DNA of 64,000 nucleotides, taken from the NCBI RefSeq assembly GCF_038502225.1, contig NC_091293.1, forward strand, positions 16,971,552 through 17,035,551, given 5' to 3'. Source of the DNA: Cherax quadricarinatus (Eukaryota; Arthropoda; Malacostraca; Decapoda; Parastacidae). Shown one piece after another: positions 33,954-45,283 of the stretch; the first letter of the stretch is position 1; every line of letters starts with the position of its first letter. The translations under genes were made by a program, and so were the position numbers. The notes beneath the pieces are model-generated. The model worked only from the letters and a program-made list of their open reading frames with translations, did not search any database and was not told the origin of the DNA.

Positions 33954-34760
33954 ATGGCAGAAGACATGCTGATATGCATTGCACTGATGCAGCTACATCA
34001 AAAGAATGTGCATGACACCAGGGACACCTGACAGAGGCTGCCCAAAGTCAACTGACCAACTCTACAGCAAGGCATCGGTGAAAATGATTTGGCTGCATTT
34101 AACCGCCGGTGGGAGATGTTTAGAAATGGGACTGACCTAACACCCAATCAAGTCACTGCTCAGCTTCCGGCCTGCTGCGAGCCAGATTCAGAAGCCACAT
34201 TGTTCCAGGAAACCCCAACAATAGCCAGCAGTCCTGAGACAGAGGTCTTAGATGCCATGAAATGTCTCACTGTGTTGAGCATGGCACTGAGTGTGCAATG
34301 GGGAGCACTACTTCAGATGAAGCAGGAGCCAGGGGAGTACATCAGGCAGTATGTGGTGAGACTATGTGGGTTAGCCAATGTCTGTCAGTGGATCAAAGCT
34401 GGGACCTGTAGTGTGGCCACCTGCTCTGGTACAGCCGCCATGGACTGCACCGAGGATATTGTCAAATTGGTTCTCTTAACTGGTCTGGTAGATGACGACA
34501 TCAAGAAGGAGGTCCTCGGGATAACAGACATTGACACGGACTCTGAGTTAAACTGTCGGTCTTGTCGATAGCAAAGGGACTGCTGCCCATGCCATGGCAA
34601 CCGAGAATCTACTGGTGGCAGCCAGTGGCTACAAGAAGATGGTCCGTGGGTGCTGCAGCCAGGCATCACCAGCACCCACACAGGATCATGGTGAGCAGGC
34701 CCAGATGAGATGCAAGATATGCTGCCAGTGCAGCTCTCTCATCCCCAATTTGGTATGGTG
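33954..34760 (+). pseudogene. gypsy gag (broken)
   Basis: Starts at ATG 33954 (MAEDMLICIALMQLH) with in-frame stops at 34029 and 34053. It continues in the same frame with FNRRWEMFRNGTDL and YIRQYVVRLCGLA, which fits the capsid-like part of gypsy Gag. A frameshift lies near 34560. The following frame has AKGTAAHAMATENL and a cysteine cluster CKICCQC (about 34711-34735) that probably derives from a zinc knuckle. It ends at a stop near 34760. Confidence 0.65.
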
Positions 34761-34856
34761 AGAAACAAACTCAAGGAATTCATGTTGTGTCTCAGATGCT
34801 GGTAAAAGAGCAACCCACGCCCCTGTATGTCGTCTCCACCATGATCCGGTGGGTCG

Positions 34857-35246
34857 GTGGCGCTGTTTCACTATGTTGCCACCACCAAGATAGGCTCCCA
34901 CGCTCTGCCCCATCCGACGCTATCTTTATCAGTAGCTGTGGATGGTGAGGCCTACAACCTGGCAAAGACACCATGTCCACCATGGAGGTTGGCCAGCATC
35001 TCTGCCATCGCCGACTCCGGTGCACAAACCTGTCTGATAAGACTGCAGCTCCTCAAGAAGTTGGGTTTATGCCAACGGCACCTCACTCATGTCTCCACAA
35101 GCATTCTGGCTGTGAATAATGTGGAGATAAATGTTCTGGGTGCAGTGTTCCTCATGCTGTCTGGTTGCAACAAACAAGGGAAACAACTCAAGACTTCTGC
35201 TGTGGTCTATGTCACTGACTCCACCAGCCGGTTTTACCTGAGCTGA
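34857..35246 (+). pseudogene. gypsy aspartic protease region
   Basis: The motif AIADSGAQTCLI (about 35005-35040) is the retroviral-type aspartic protease active site (Asp-Ser-Gly), followed by LLKKLGL and ILGAV-like spacing. The frame is open for 129 codons but is separated from gag and RT by stops or frame changes. Confidence 0.75.
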
Positions 35247-35529
35247 GCTACATTGGAACAGCTGAAGGTTATTGGGCCTGATTTTCCAAAAATTGGCGCA
35301 ACAGAAACCGGTGTGTGTGGGAATGCGGTGCGTACATATACCAGCCCCACCATGGCAAGATGCAGGTGCCCACAGTGCACAGCAATGCCTCCCTGCCCTG
35401 CCAGTTTGCCCGTAGTGCCATCACTTGAGTCCACAGCTGCGATGAAGACATGGCTCTTGGAGAGGTATGCTTCGTCGACCTTCAACATATGCCCACACCA
35501 GCTGTTTCCATCGATGACGGGCCCCCCCA

Positions 35530-36864
35530 ATGGAGATTCAGGTTGACTCAGATGTGCAACTGGTGGTGACCAGAAGACCTCCAAATGTCCCAGTTCACTG
35601 GCAACAGGAAGTGTCGGACCAACTTGATAGGGACGTGGCACTGGGAGTCATAGAGCGAGTGCCTCCGAACACACCTGTGACTTGGCCTCCACAGTATGGT
35701 CCTGACACACCCAAGTTGGATGGCACGCCCCGCCTCACAGTGGATCTGCAACCTCTAAATCTCCACAGTATGTGGGAGATCCATCACACTGTACCACTCA
35801 TTAAACAGGCAAAGGCCGTTCCACCTAATACGTTCAAGACCATCACAGATACATGGAACAGCTTTCACTCCATTGAGATCCAGCCTGAGGATCACCATAA
35901 GACAACAGTCCTGACTGAGCAAGGCAGATTCCACTACCATCGTGCGCCGATGGGCTTCCCTGCATCGCAGGATACCTACATGCAACGGTATGATGCCATC
36001 ATCGCTGATGTACCTAGAAAGACCAAATGCATCGACGACACCATCACATGGGACACAGACTTGAAGGAACATTGGTGGCGAGTGATTGATTACCTGGAAC
36101 TCGTAGGCCGCAATGGTGTGGTCCTCAGTCCAGCTAAGCTTCAGTTTGCCTCGACAGGAGTGGAATTTGCAGGGTTTCAGTTAACCAGGTCTGAAGTGAA
36201 ACCTCTACCTAAGTATCTGAATGTCATTGCAACATTCCCAAGGCCAGCCAATATTACATATGTATGGGCTTGGTTTGGTCTCGTTAACCAGGTATTGCAC
36301 TACAGTAGGACCACAGACATGATGGCACCGTTCAAGCCGCTCCTCAGCCCCAAGGTCAGCTTCAGATGGGATTCAGCCCTGGAAGAGGCATTTCACTGCT
36401 CAAAAGAGGCAATCATCAATACAATTGAAGCAGGGGTCGAGATATTCAATCCCAGCAAGCAGACGTACCTCAACCCTGACTGGTCTAGAACTGGGGTGGG
36501 TTATTCACTCCACCAGAAACATTGCAGCTGTGACCATACTATTCCCGGATGTTGTGCAGATGGATGGAAGGTAACACTAGCTGGGTCTCACTTCTTAAGG
36601 GATGCTGAGAAGTGGTATGCACCAACCGAGGGGGAGGCCTTGGCTGTCGTGTGGGCACTGGAAGATAGCTGCTTCTTCACCATGGGATGCCGGGATCTCA
36701 TCATAACTACCGACCACAAGCTGTTTGTGAAAATTCTTTGGGATCAGGCACTAGACGACATCACCAATCTGAGGGTCTTCAGGCTAAAACAGTGCACTCT
36801 CATGTGGCAGTACCGGATTGTGCACGTTCCTGACAAGACTATCCCAGCAGCAGATGCAACATAG
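35530..36864 (+). pseudogene. gypsy reverse transcriptase and RNase H
   Basis: An open frame of 444 codons. The RT has LTVDLQPLN (first catalytic Asp), FHYHRAPMGFPASQ and CIDDTITW (catalytic Asp pair, with Cys in place of the usual Tyr). A connection domain includes FAGFQLTRSEVKPLP. RNase H has LNPDWSRTGVGYSLHQ, PTEGEALAVVWAL and ITTDHKLFV. It ends at TAG 36862, before the integrase. It is the longest intact domain of the element, though its frame is offset from that of the protease. Confidence 0.88.
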
Positions 36865-36888
36865 CGATATCCATCAGCCACAGACCAA

Positions 36889-38506
36889 ATGGACACAGCC
36901 ACTGAAATGTGTGCTCTGTCTCCTGTCCGGGTCCCAGCGGGCACCCACGATGACCTGGAGACACTCCTCGTGGCGGCAGCAAGATCATCCGTGGACTCTC
37001 TTGGCACTATCACATGGGAGAGAGTCAAGGAGTGCACCTCCACAGACCACGACCTCCAGCTGCTCACTCCACTAGTTGAGTTTGGGTTCCCACCATTCTG
37101 GGATGCCCTACCAGAGGAACTGCAACCATACTGGCAGTACCATGACAGATTATCTCTCATGAATGAAGTCGTCATGATGGACCACAGGATCGTGATACCA
37201 CAAGCACTTCAGAGTGAGGTCCTACGGACACTTCATGCAGCTCACCAAGGCAGCAGTCGCATGCACAGTAGGGCAGTAGGCGCCGTCTTTTGGCCTGGCA
37301 TCACCAGAGACATCTAGAGCATGTGTTCCAGGTGCCAAGCTTGCTGGGGAATGTCACCTTCCCAGCCTCGCATGCCACCTGTACAACCATGTGTATCAAG
37401 CAACCCCTTCCAAGCCATTGCTGCTGACCTTTGTGTAGAGCATGGCATTGGGTACTTGGTCATCCTGCACAGGTTCAGTGGCTGGCCACACATTGTCGCG
37501 TCCAAGTCAGGCGCCAAGGGCTTCATTACGGCCTTTCTCAATTACTTGGCAGCGTTTGGTGTTCCTGAAGAACTGAGCACAGGCGGAGGCCTGGAGTTCA
37601 CTGCAAAAGAAACAGTCACTTCTGCAACGATGGGGAGTGAGCCATCACTTTTCATCGGCACACCACCCACAGTCCAACGGGCAGGCAGAGGTAGTCGTCA
37701 AGTCTATAATGCACTTACTGACATCACATACAAACGCAAATGGGAGTCTTGATACCAAGGCAGTGACCACCAGCTTGCTTCAGTATCAAAACACACCAGA
37801 CCCCCAGACCAGTATGTCACCAGCACAAATCATCTTCGGCAAGAACCTTTGGGATCTGATACCCATTGCTCTGGGAATGCAGGTATTCGCCAACCCATTG
37901 ATTCACCCTGTGTGACATCATACATGGGGCATGCATGAAGAGGCACTCCGACTAAGATTTGCCAAACAAGTTGATGATCTACAGCACCACACCCGGCAGC
38001 TTCACCCCTTAGCACTCGGTAATTGGGTGATTCTGCAAAACCAGACTGGGAATCACAGCACGAGCTGGAAAAGGACCGGTGTGGTAGTGGAGTCGAAGCC
38101 ATACGACCAATACTTAGTCAAAGTGGACGACTCAGGATGGCTTACTTTGCACAATCGGCAGTTCCTGCGCCACATTCAGGGGTTTGCCAGTGCCAACCAG
38201 CCCTCATCGTCACCACATCCTGGTCCTCAGCCTCCTGACATCCCATCCATGCCAGCCTGTAGTGCAGCACAGAACTGCGAGCTGCCTCAGGTGCCAAGTG
38301 GCGATGTGGCAGCCAGACCCCCACAGTCGCATGACACAGCAACAACCCCAGAACCACCCATGGAGCATGCAGATCAGGCACTCCCACAGGCACAAGAGCC
38401 AGTATCCAGCCAGACAATCGCACAACACATTCCCATATCGCCACCTCCAAGACCACGAAGAGACAGACATCCGCCAGTGTACCTAAGGGATTATGTCACA
38501 GAGTGA
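36889..38506 (+). pseudogene. gypsy integrase and C-terminal tail (broken)
   Basis: The zinc-binding HHCC domain is at about 37230-37350 (LHAAHQGSSRMH...CSRCQAC), with a stop at 37315. The catalytic core has IAADLCVEHG (first Asp). The second Asp position reads STGGGLEFTA, where families usually have Thr-Asp-Gly-Gly, so it is mutated. A frameshift near 37640-37740 precedes HHPQSNGQAEVVVKS (catalytic Glu). After another stop, 37931-38506 encodes the GNWVILQNQTG...WKRTGVVVE chromo/GPY-like C-terminus and a Pro/Ser-rich tail. Inactive. Confidence 0.85.
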
Positions 38507-38534
38507 TGAGTTTCCTGCTGAAAACTGGGGGGAA

Positions 38535-38896
38535 TGTGAGATGTAGATGAGGTGATATAGAGTGAGTCAAATTTGGCGGGTCAGTGGCGCCGATGAGGCC
38601 GAGAAAGGTGAGTGTAAACAAAGAGAGTGTGTGGCCGACGGAACACATATTACCTCCCTAATACCCAAGTTAATAGTTACGTATTATGCAGGGAAGAGCA
38701 CTGTACACCCACTATAGATTTCCGTCCATACCATGCACAGTTAATGATATATCAGGACTAGGAGGTACAATGTGTACTCACAGTGGCAGGTTGTGTATCC
38801 TAATTTGTGTATTTTATCTCTTTGCAGCTAGGAGCATTCATTATGTCGTACCTGAATAAAGGATTACCAACACACACCCGAATGTCTCTTTGACCA
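38535..38896 (+). repeat. 3' LTR of Ty3/gypsy element
   Basis: A 362-bp LTR, starts TGTGAGATG and ends TTTGACCA. It is shorter than the 5' LTR mainly through a deletion around 38580. It is followed by the target duplication GAGGA. Confidence 0.92.
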
Positions 38897-38901
38897 GAGG
38901 A

Positions 38902-40235
38902 TTGTCAGAGTCTGTTACATTAGTCTGGGTATGAACATCATCATCATCTCTTACATGTAATAATTACTCGACATACAACTCCTAACTTTGCAAGGATTAC
39001 TGTCAACCAGGCTATTATCACCATCTAGAACACGGACAGACACTCTAGTGCACTGGCCACGACAGAAACGTCTTTCTGCAACTGCCTGTGACACAAGAGA
39101 TGGCATAATTCATTTCAAGTAGTCTTTCTTCGACAAGGGGTCCACTGGAGAGGAAATACCATTTGAACAAGTAGCCATCGCAGGGACAGTAGTCTCAGCA
39201 CCCAAGGTTGTCTGAAGTTCCTCTGACACCCGAGGTAACTGTACACTATCCTTCGCACAAGGATTCCAGACAGGAGTGACAGGTTTACTAGTGCCTGATC
39301 GCTCGGTTATGTTAATATGTAATGCACATAACTATAATGATTTAATCTGAACTTCACATTCTGTAATGCTGTAACAATTTTCGGATGCAAGTTGTGTGAA
39401 CAACTATATTGCATATGAGCTATATATTGTGTTTCAGTTGGTAAGGGACTATTGCAAATTTGCACAGGAACAACATTGGCCTGAGTAGCATCATTCACTA
39501 CGGGATCACTCGAAGGAGTGTGAGACATGATTTCAGAGAATTTACACAGACTTTGATGTCGTAACTGAAATAAAATGTTCCTGGTTCCTAAAGGCTACTT
39601 ACAGTGCTGTCTAGGGGTTATAAAATTACTCTGAAAACATCAAACCTTGGGCCAGCATGTACTCATACAAATTAAGCATGAGTGCAAATAATTAACGGTG
39701 TATAAGGAAGGACACAAAAACTCATATATACAAAAATATACATATATTAGCAGTAACTTACATACAACTTACAAACTACTACAAAAAAGCCACCACACTC
39801 CAGTTCACATTAACTCACTAGTATGAGTTAAACAAAATAAATGAACATTTATGAACAGGGAGGCTCCATGACCCCACCTGACAGTGGAAACGTTAAATAC
39901 TCTCCAAAACACAGGCTCCTGCATACTAGGGCTTTACAGATAAACATGAGAGCACTTAAACACAAGCACGTATAGTATACACTAAAAAACTTACCAAAAT
40001 TACCTACTCAAACTACCGCCTGAACATGATGACTTCACCCCGTGACCACCAGTCTGGTACTGAACTAAACACACCTGTCTTCTGCTCCTGTCCTGGTCAC
40101 TGGCTGACTGGCAGGAATAGTACACATCCACGTTCCGTATACTACATGGAAAATGACGTGATATATGGAGCGTTATTTTAAATAAATATTGTTTGTTTTT
40201 ACAGTACTCCGTAACAGTTATGTAATACAGTGAAT
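38902..40235. other. Spacer without recognised gene
   Basis: AT-rich unique sequence. A 73-codon minus-strand frame (39307-39528) has no similarity I recognise. It may be an old transposon or intergenic DNA. Confidence 0.35.
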
Positions 40236-41188
40236 AGAACTATGCAGCATAATCTAAATGAGGCCTAACCAGTGATACATAGAGTTGAAGAATAACTTGT
40301 GGACTTCTTTTAGTTATACTATTTGATGTGAAGCCAAGAATTCTGTTCGCTTTTTTTTTTAATACTTACGCGCTGTTGTCTGGGTTTCACATTACTACCA
40401 ACCAGAACTCCCAAATCTTTCTCACACTCAGAGACATTAAGATCTACATTGTAGATAAATGGTTCAGAGAACTAACAAGTTGATAAATTAGACACATGTG
40501 CAACACCTGGGTATCTTTATTGAGGAAACGTTTTGCCACACAGTGGCTTCATCATTCCATACAAAGGAGAATGGTGAAGAACAGGAGAAGTTTGAGGTAA
40601 CCAGTCCCTCAGCCTTGAGTTAGATACAGCAACTTCTTGGGCTCTTAATACTGGGAATTCTTCACTTGCCTAACCTTCAGGCATGACCTACTTCCACATT
40701 TGACTAATGTGATACCATCTTTGACTGCTGCACCTCACCTGCCTACAGCATATAAGCCACTTCTTCGTACACATGCTGTATTCTTTCAAGATTGACTGAT
40801 CACATCGACTCAAGGCTGAGGGACTGATTACCTCAAACTTCTCATATTCTTCACCATTCTCTTTTGTATGGACTGATAAAGCCACTGTGTGGCGAAACAT
40901 TTCCTCAGTAAAGGTACCCAAGTGTTGCACATGTGTCTAATTTATCAAGATCTACATTATTTAGATTATAAGTTTCATGGTTATTTACCTATCCAATGCT
41001 TAGAACTTTGCAGTTCTCTATGTTAAACTGGCTCTGCCACTGCACCAGTATATTCAGACCTTCCTGGAGCACTCTTGCATCCTCGTCAGAATGAATTCAA
41101 CGCCCTATTTTGGCGTCATCAGCAAACTTGCTTATATCGCTATGATTACCCTCATCTACATCATTTATGTAAATTGTGAACAACAAGG
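40236..41188 (-). pseudogene. Antisense LINE-C, 3' part of a split copy
   Basis: In reverse complement it reads the LINE-C RT C-terminal half: the LLFTIYINDVDEGN and FADDAKIG catalytic segment near 41100-41185, then the WQMQFN and KVLSIG region, and VRPHLDYAA near 40240. It is interrupted at 40451-40946 by an HH-A-like element. Its upstream part lies at 46784-48850, displaced by the sense LINE-C insertion at 41189-46783. Confidence 0.82.
40451..40946. mobile_element. Old HH-A-like inverted-pair insertion
   Basis: A 496-bp element with inverted HH-A-like arms (40451-40620 minus, 40785-40946 plus). An internal segment contains a CATATAAGCC TATA-like sequence at about 40748. It is flanked by the exact 12-bp duplication AAGATCTACATT (40439-40450 and 40947-40958). 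Both ribozyme cores are mutated: the left arm has lost the first C of CTGATGA and has AAAAC for GAAAC, and the right arm has CTGATAA. Confidence 0.8.
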
Positions 41189-41249
41189 GGTCACCTGCGG
41201 TCATACCTGTCCTAAGCTCTGGGGGTTAGCGTGGGTGTTACCAAGCACC

Positions 41250-42104
41250 ATGGCTTGTTGTAGTGTTTTAGAATTGCAGGTTAAAGTGTTGAAGAAGGAG
41301 ATTCTACTTCTTCAGGAGGAAAATAGGAAGCTGAAGCTTCGCCTAGATGAGTGTGGGAGTGAGTGTGAGAAGGATTTAGCTGGTAAGGAGGAAATGGTCG
41401 CTAGCAGTGATAGTGGCAGCCACTTTAAGTGGCAAGTGGTTCACAGTTCACGAAGAAGGAAGATAAGGAGGGTTAACAGAGAAGATGTGAAGGTAGGAAA
41501 TCGATTCTCTGTTCTCCAGGATGAGTACCCTTCAGTGGTTAGTGAGGTTGAAGGTACCACTGATTCCCCTGTTAATCAAGGTAAGAATATTTTAATAGTA
41601 GGAGATTCTCAGGTAAGATATATGGACTGTGTTCTTTGTAACAGAGACAGAAAGGTCAGACAGAGGGTGTGCCTTCCTGGAGCTGGTGTTGGTGACATAG
41701 TCAGCAGGTTGGATAATATTTTGTCAGGTAATGGGAACAAGCTCATTATCTGTCTTAGTACTCAGGGTAATGACACTGGGAAGGGCGGGAGACAGGAGCT
41801 GCTGGATAAGTACAGGTCAGCCATAGAAGTAATTAGGTCTAAGGGAGGGATCCCAGTCATATGTAGCATCTTGCCTAGAAAGGGAGTGGGCAATGAATGG
41901 ATGTCTAGGGCAACTGGTATAAATTGCTGGTTAGACAGGTACTGCAAGGAACTTGCAATCCCATTCATTGATAACTGGGACCTATTCTTTGGCAAACTTA
42001 ATATGTATGCAAGGGATGGGGTTCATCTCTCTGGGGATGGATTGGTTGCATTAGCCAATTCGATTGAGAGGGTAATTGATGACTTGTCTAGGAATTTAAA
42101 CTGA
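41250..42104 (+). CDS. LINE-C ORF1 with coiled coil and SGNH esterase domain (copy C5)
   Basis: 284 codons. I chose ATG 41250 because the longer frame from 41091 lies in the antisense LINE-C fragment. An N-terminal coiled coil (VLELQVKVLKKEILLLQEENRKL, split here as a heptad-rich stretch, residues 5-35) precedes a basic linker. The SGNH-hydrolase-like domain has [10 protein letters not shown] (Ser nucleophile block), QGNDTG where the related ORF at 60993 has GGNDVG (a likely damaging change), and RDGVHLSG (Asp-His). Esterase domains in ORF1 are known from CR1-type LINEs, where the protein is thought to act on or near lipids or to aid RNP formation. The role here is inferred. Confidence 0.75.
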   Translation: MACCSVLELQVKVLKKEILLLQEENRKLKLRLDECGSECEKDLAGKEEMVASSDSGSHFKWQVVHSSRRRKIRRVNREDVKVGNRFSVLQDEYPSVVSEVEGTTDSPVNQGKNILIVGDSQVRYMDCVLCNRDRKVRQRVCLPGAGVGDIVSRLDNILSGNGNKLIICLSTQGNDTGKGGRQELLDKYRSAIEVIRSKGGIPVICSILPRKGVGNEWMSRATGINCWLDRYCKELAIPFIDNWDLFFGKLNMYARDGVHLSGDGLVALANSIERVIDDLSRNLN

Positions 42105-42284
42105 TAGATTATAAAGATATGGGTGTTTGTGGGAAACAATCAGGCTGCAGCATTAGGGTTAAAAACAGCAGTTATTACCGGGATACCTCAGGGATATATT
42201 TAAAAGACAATATTCAAAAATAAAGTTGCTATTAATGGCAAATCAATTGATCAACAAACAAAGAGAGATAGTAGAGGGCAACGA

Positions 42285-45063
42285 GTGACTAGCTCCCTTA
42301 AGGTTTACTATACAAATAGTAGGAGTCTAAGAAATAAGATAGATGAGCTAAGATTACTTGCAAGTGTAGGTAATATAGATATTATTGGTATAACAGAGAC
42401 CTGGTTCAACCTGAAAGATAGAGAAATGCCTTCTGAATGCAACATACAGGGTTATAAACTATTCCACACTGACAGGGTCAACAGGAAGGGTGGTGGTGTG
42501 GCGATGTAGGTCAGCAAAAATTTAAATTGTTGTCTTAGACATGATATAAGATTAGAAACATCGAACACAGAATCTGTTTGGCTACAGTTTCTCGAGGGTC
42601 GTGACAAATTAATTTTGGGTGTGATTTATAGGCCCTAAACCTTGATAGAGAGTGCAGTAAGCTGTTATGGGGCGAAATTCATAAAGCATCTAGATATGAA
42701 AATGTTGTGATAATGGGAGATTTTAACTTTAGACAAATTGATTGGAACAATATGACAGGAAATCTTGAGTCTAGTGACCTTCTTGATACGGTTCAGGATT
42801 GCTTTTTACAACAGGTTGTGACAGAACCAACCAGAGGAAACAGCCTGCTTGACTTGGTTCTTGCCAACAAAGAATCACTAATTAATAATCTTGAGGTTAA
42901 TGATGAGCTTGGGGAAAGTGATCACAAATCACTTAGTTTCAATATATCATGGAATTACCAAGATAACTGCAATCAAATCTCTGTCCCAGATTTTCGCTTG
43001 GCCGACTTCATGGAACTGAAAAATTACCTGGGTGGGCTAAATTGGGATGTCCTGATTATGGGTCAGGTAGGTGATCTTGGTTGCCAATATGACGTTTCTC
43101 AGAGCATAGTTCTAGCTGCCCAGACAACTTTTGTTCCGAGAAGGGAAATTAGATCTAACAAAAATTATCCAAAATGGATGAACAATGGATTAAAAATCTC
43201 ATTGGTCAAAAGAGAGGGAAACATAGGCGTATCAAAAGAGGGGGTCGGCAGTTAAGAAATCAATATATTCAATTAAAGAGAGAAATAAAGAAAGGAATAG
43301 GAAAATCAAAAAAGGGATTATGAGGCTAAGGTTGCAAGGGATTCAAAGACTAACCCAAAAGGATTCTTTCAGGTATACAGAAGTAAGATTAGGGACAAGA
43401 TTGGCCCACTTAAGAGTAACTCTGGTCAGATCACTGACAGTGATAAGGATATGTGTGACATTCTAAATACCTACTTCCTCTCAGTTTTCACCCAGGAAAA
43501 TACTAGCGATATTCCAGAAATAATAGATTATTTAGAACAGGACGATAATAAACTATGCACGATTGCAGTAACTAGTGACATGGTCCTCAGACAAATAGAG
43601 AAACTAAAACCTAACAAATCCCCAGGTCCTGATGAACTGCTTGCAAGAGTGTTAAAGGAATGTAAAGAGGGACTTAGCATACCTTTGGCTAATCTTTTTA
43701 ACATACCACTACAAACTGGCATAGTGCCTGATAAGTGGAAAATGGCAAATGTAATATCTATTTACAAGGCAGGTGACAAGTCATTGGCTTCGAACTATAG
43801 ACCAATAAGCCTTACCTCCATAGTGGGAAAAGTTATGGAATCAATAATTGCCGAAGCAATTCGTAGCCATCTTGACAGGCACAGATTGATTAATGAATCT
43901 CAACATGGTTTTACAAAGGGGCGTTCCTGTCTTACGAATTTACTAACACTTTTCACTAAGGTGTTTGAGGAGGTAGATCATGGTTATGAATATGATATTG
44001 TGTATATGGACTTCAGTAAGGCTTTCGATAGAGTTCCACATCAGAGGCTATTGAGGAAAGTTAAGGCACACGGAATAGGAGGAGAATTTTTTTCCTGGGT
44101 AGAGGCATAGCTGACAAATAGGCAGCATAGAGTTTGCATAAATGGGGAGAAATCAGAATGGGAGCACGTCACAAGCGGTGTTCCTCAGGGGTCAGTGCTG
44201 GGCCCATTGTTGTTCACAATTTACCTAAACGACATAGATGAGGGAATAAATAGCGACATAAGCAAATTTGCTGATGACACCAAAATAGGCAGTCCAATTA
44301 ATTCTAATGAGGACACTAGAGCACTCCAGGATGATTTGAATAGACTGATGCAATGGTCGGAGAAGTGGCAGATGCAGTTTAATATTGACAAATGCAAAGT
44401 TCTAAATGTTGGACAGGAAAATAACCATGTGACATATAAACTAAATAATGTAGATCTTAATACTACTGATTGCAAAAAGGATTTAGGAGTTCTGGTTAGC
44501 AGTAATCTAAAACCAAGACAACAATGCATTAGTGTTCACAATTAAGCTAACAGAATTCTTGGCTTCATATCTAGAAGTATAAATAATAGAAGTCCTCAGG
44601 TTGTTCTTCAACTCTATATATCCTTGGTTAGGCCTCATTTAGACTATGCTGCTCAGTTCTGGCCACCGTATTACAGAATGGATATAAATACTCTGGAAAA
44701 CGTACAGAGGAGGATGACAAAGATGATCCCATGTATCAGAAATCTTCCCTGTGAGGATGGACTGAGGGCCCTGAATCTGCACTCTCTCGAAAGGCCTAGA
44801 ATTACGGGGGATATGATCGAGGTGTATAAATGGAAAAAAAGGAATAAATATAGGGGGTGTAAATAGCGTGCTGAAGATTTCCAGCCAAGACAGGACTCGC
44901 AGCAATGGTTTCAAGTTGGAAAAATTCAGATTCAGGACGGATATAATAGGGAAGCACTGGTTTGGCAATAGAGTTGTGGATGAGTGGAACAAACTCCCAA
45001 GTACAGTTATTGAAGCTAAAACGTTGTGTAGTTTTAAAAATAGGTTAGATAAATGCATGAGTG
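42285..45063 (+). pseudogene. LINE-C ORF2 (copy C5), endonuclease-RT, broken
   Basis: The endonuclease begins at LKVYYTNSRSLRNKIDEL, with ITETW, GDFNFRQIDW and SDHKSLSF. Stops occur at 42508 and about 42639. From about 43230 the linker is frameshifted. The RT from 43451 has [22 protein letters not shown] and, after a TAG at 44108, [13 protein letters not shown] and FADDTKIG. Another stop occurs at 44543 and a frameshift near 44865. The C-terminal FGNRVVDEWNKLP region ends near 45060. The same domain order as copy C11 at 61847. Inactive. Confidence 0.88.
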
Positions 45064-45211
45064 AGTGTGAGTTGGACCTGACTAGCTTGTGCTGCTGGGT
45101 CTGGTGCCGTGCTCCTTCCTTAAGTGAATATGACCTGACCAGACTGGGTGGGTCATTGGGCTAATCCAAGGGGTGACATGGACCTGCTCTGCATGGGTCA
45201 GTAGGCCTGTT
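45064..45211 (+). mobile_element. LINE-C 3' UTR (copy C5), left part
   Basis: Non-coding 3' end of C5 up to the insertion. Its last 14 bases (45198-45211) are the left target duplication TCAGTAGGCCTGTT. Confidence 0.8.
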
Positions 45212-45250
45212 AGGTAAGGCACATATGCAACAGTTATGTATCTTTATTTC

Positions 45251-45283
45251 GAAACGTTTCGCCTACACAGTAGGCTTCTTCAG
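45251..45283 (-). ncRNA. HH-B hammerhead motif, left end
   Basis: CTGAAGA core, stem II GCCTAC/GTAGGC with TGT loop, GAAAC. Stem I is a full TCGA/TCGA four-pair helix in this copy. Confidence 0.7.

Larger units (their letters stand above)
33452..38896 (+). mobile_element. Complete, decayed Ty3/gypsy LTR retrotransposon
   Basis: A 5445-bp element with two LTRs, gag, protease, RT, RNase H and integrase in Ty3/gypsy order. It is flanked by GAGGA on both sides (33447-33451 and 38897-38901). A purine tract GGGGGGAA lies just before the 3' LTR. I could not assign the primer-binding site after 33828. Stops and frameshifts in every domain show it is dead. No envelope-like ORF is seen: after the integrase comes a Pro-rich tail ending at 38506. 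Confidence 0.9.
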
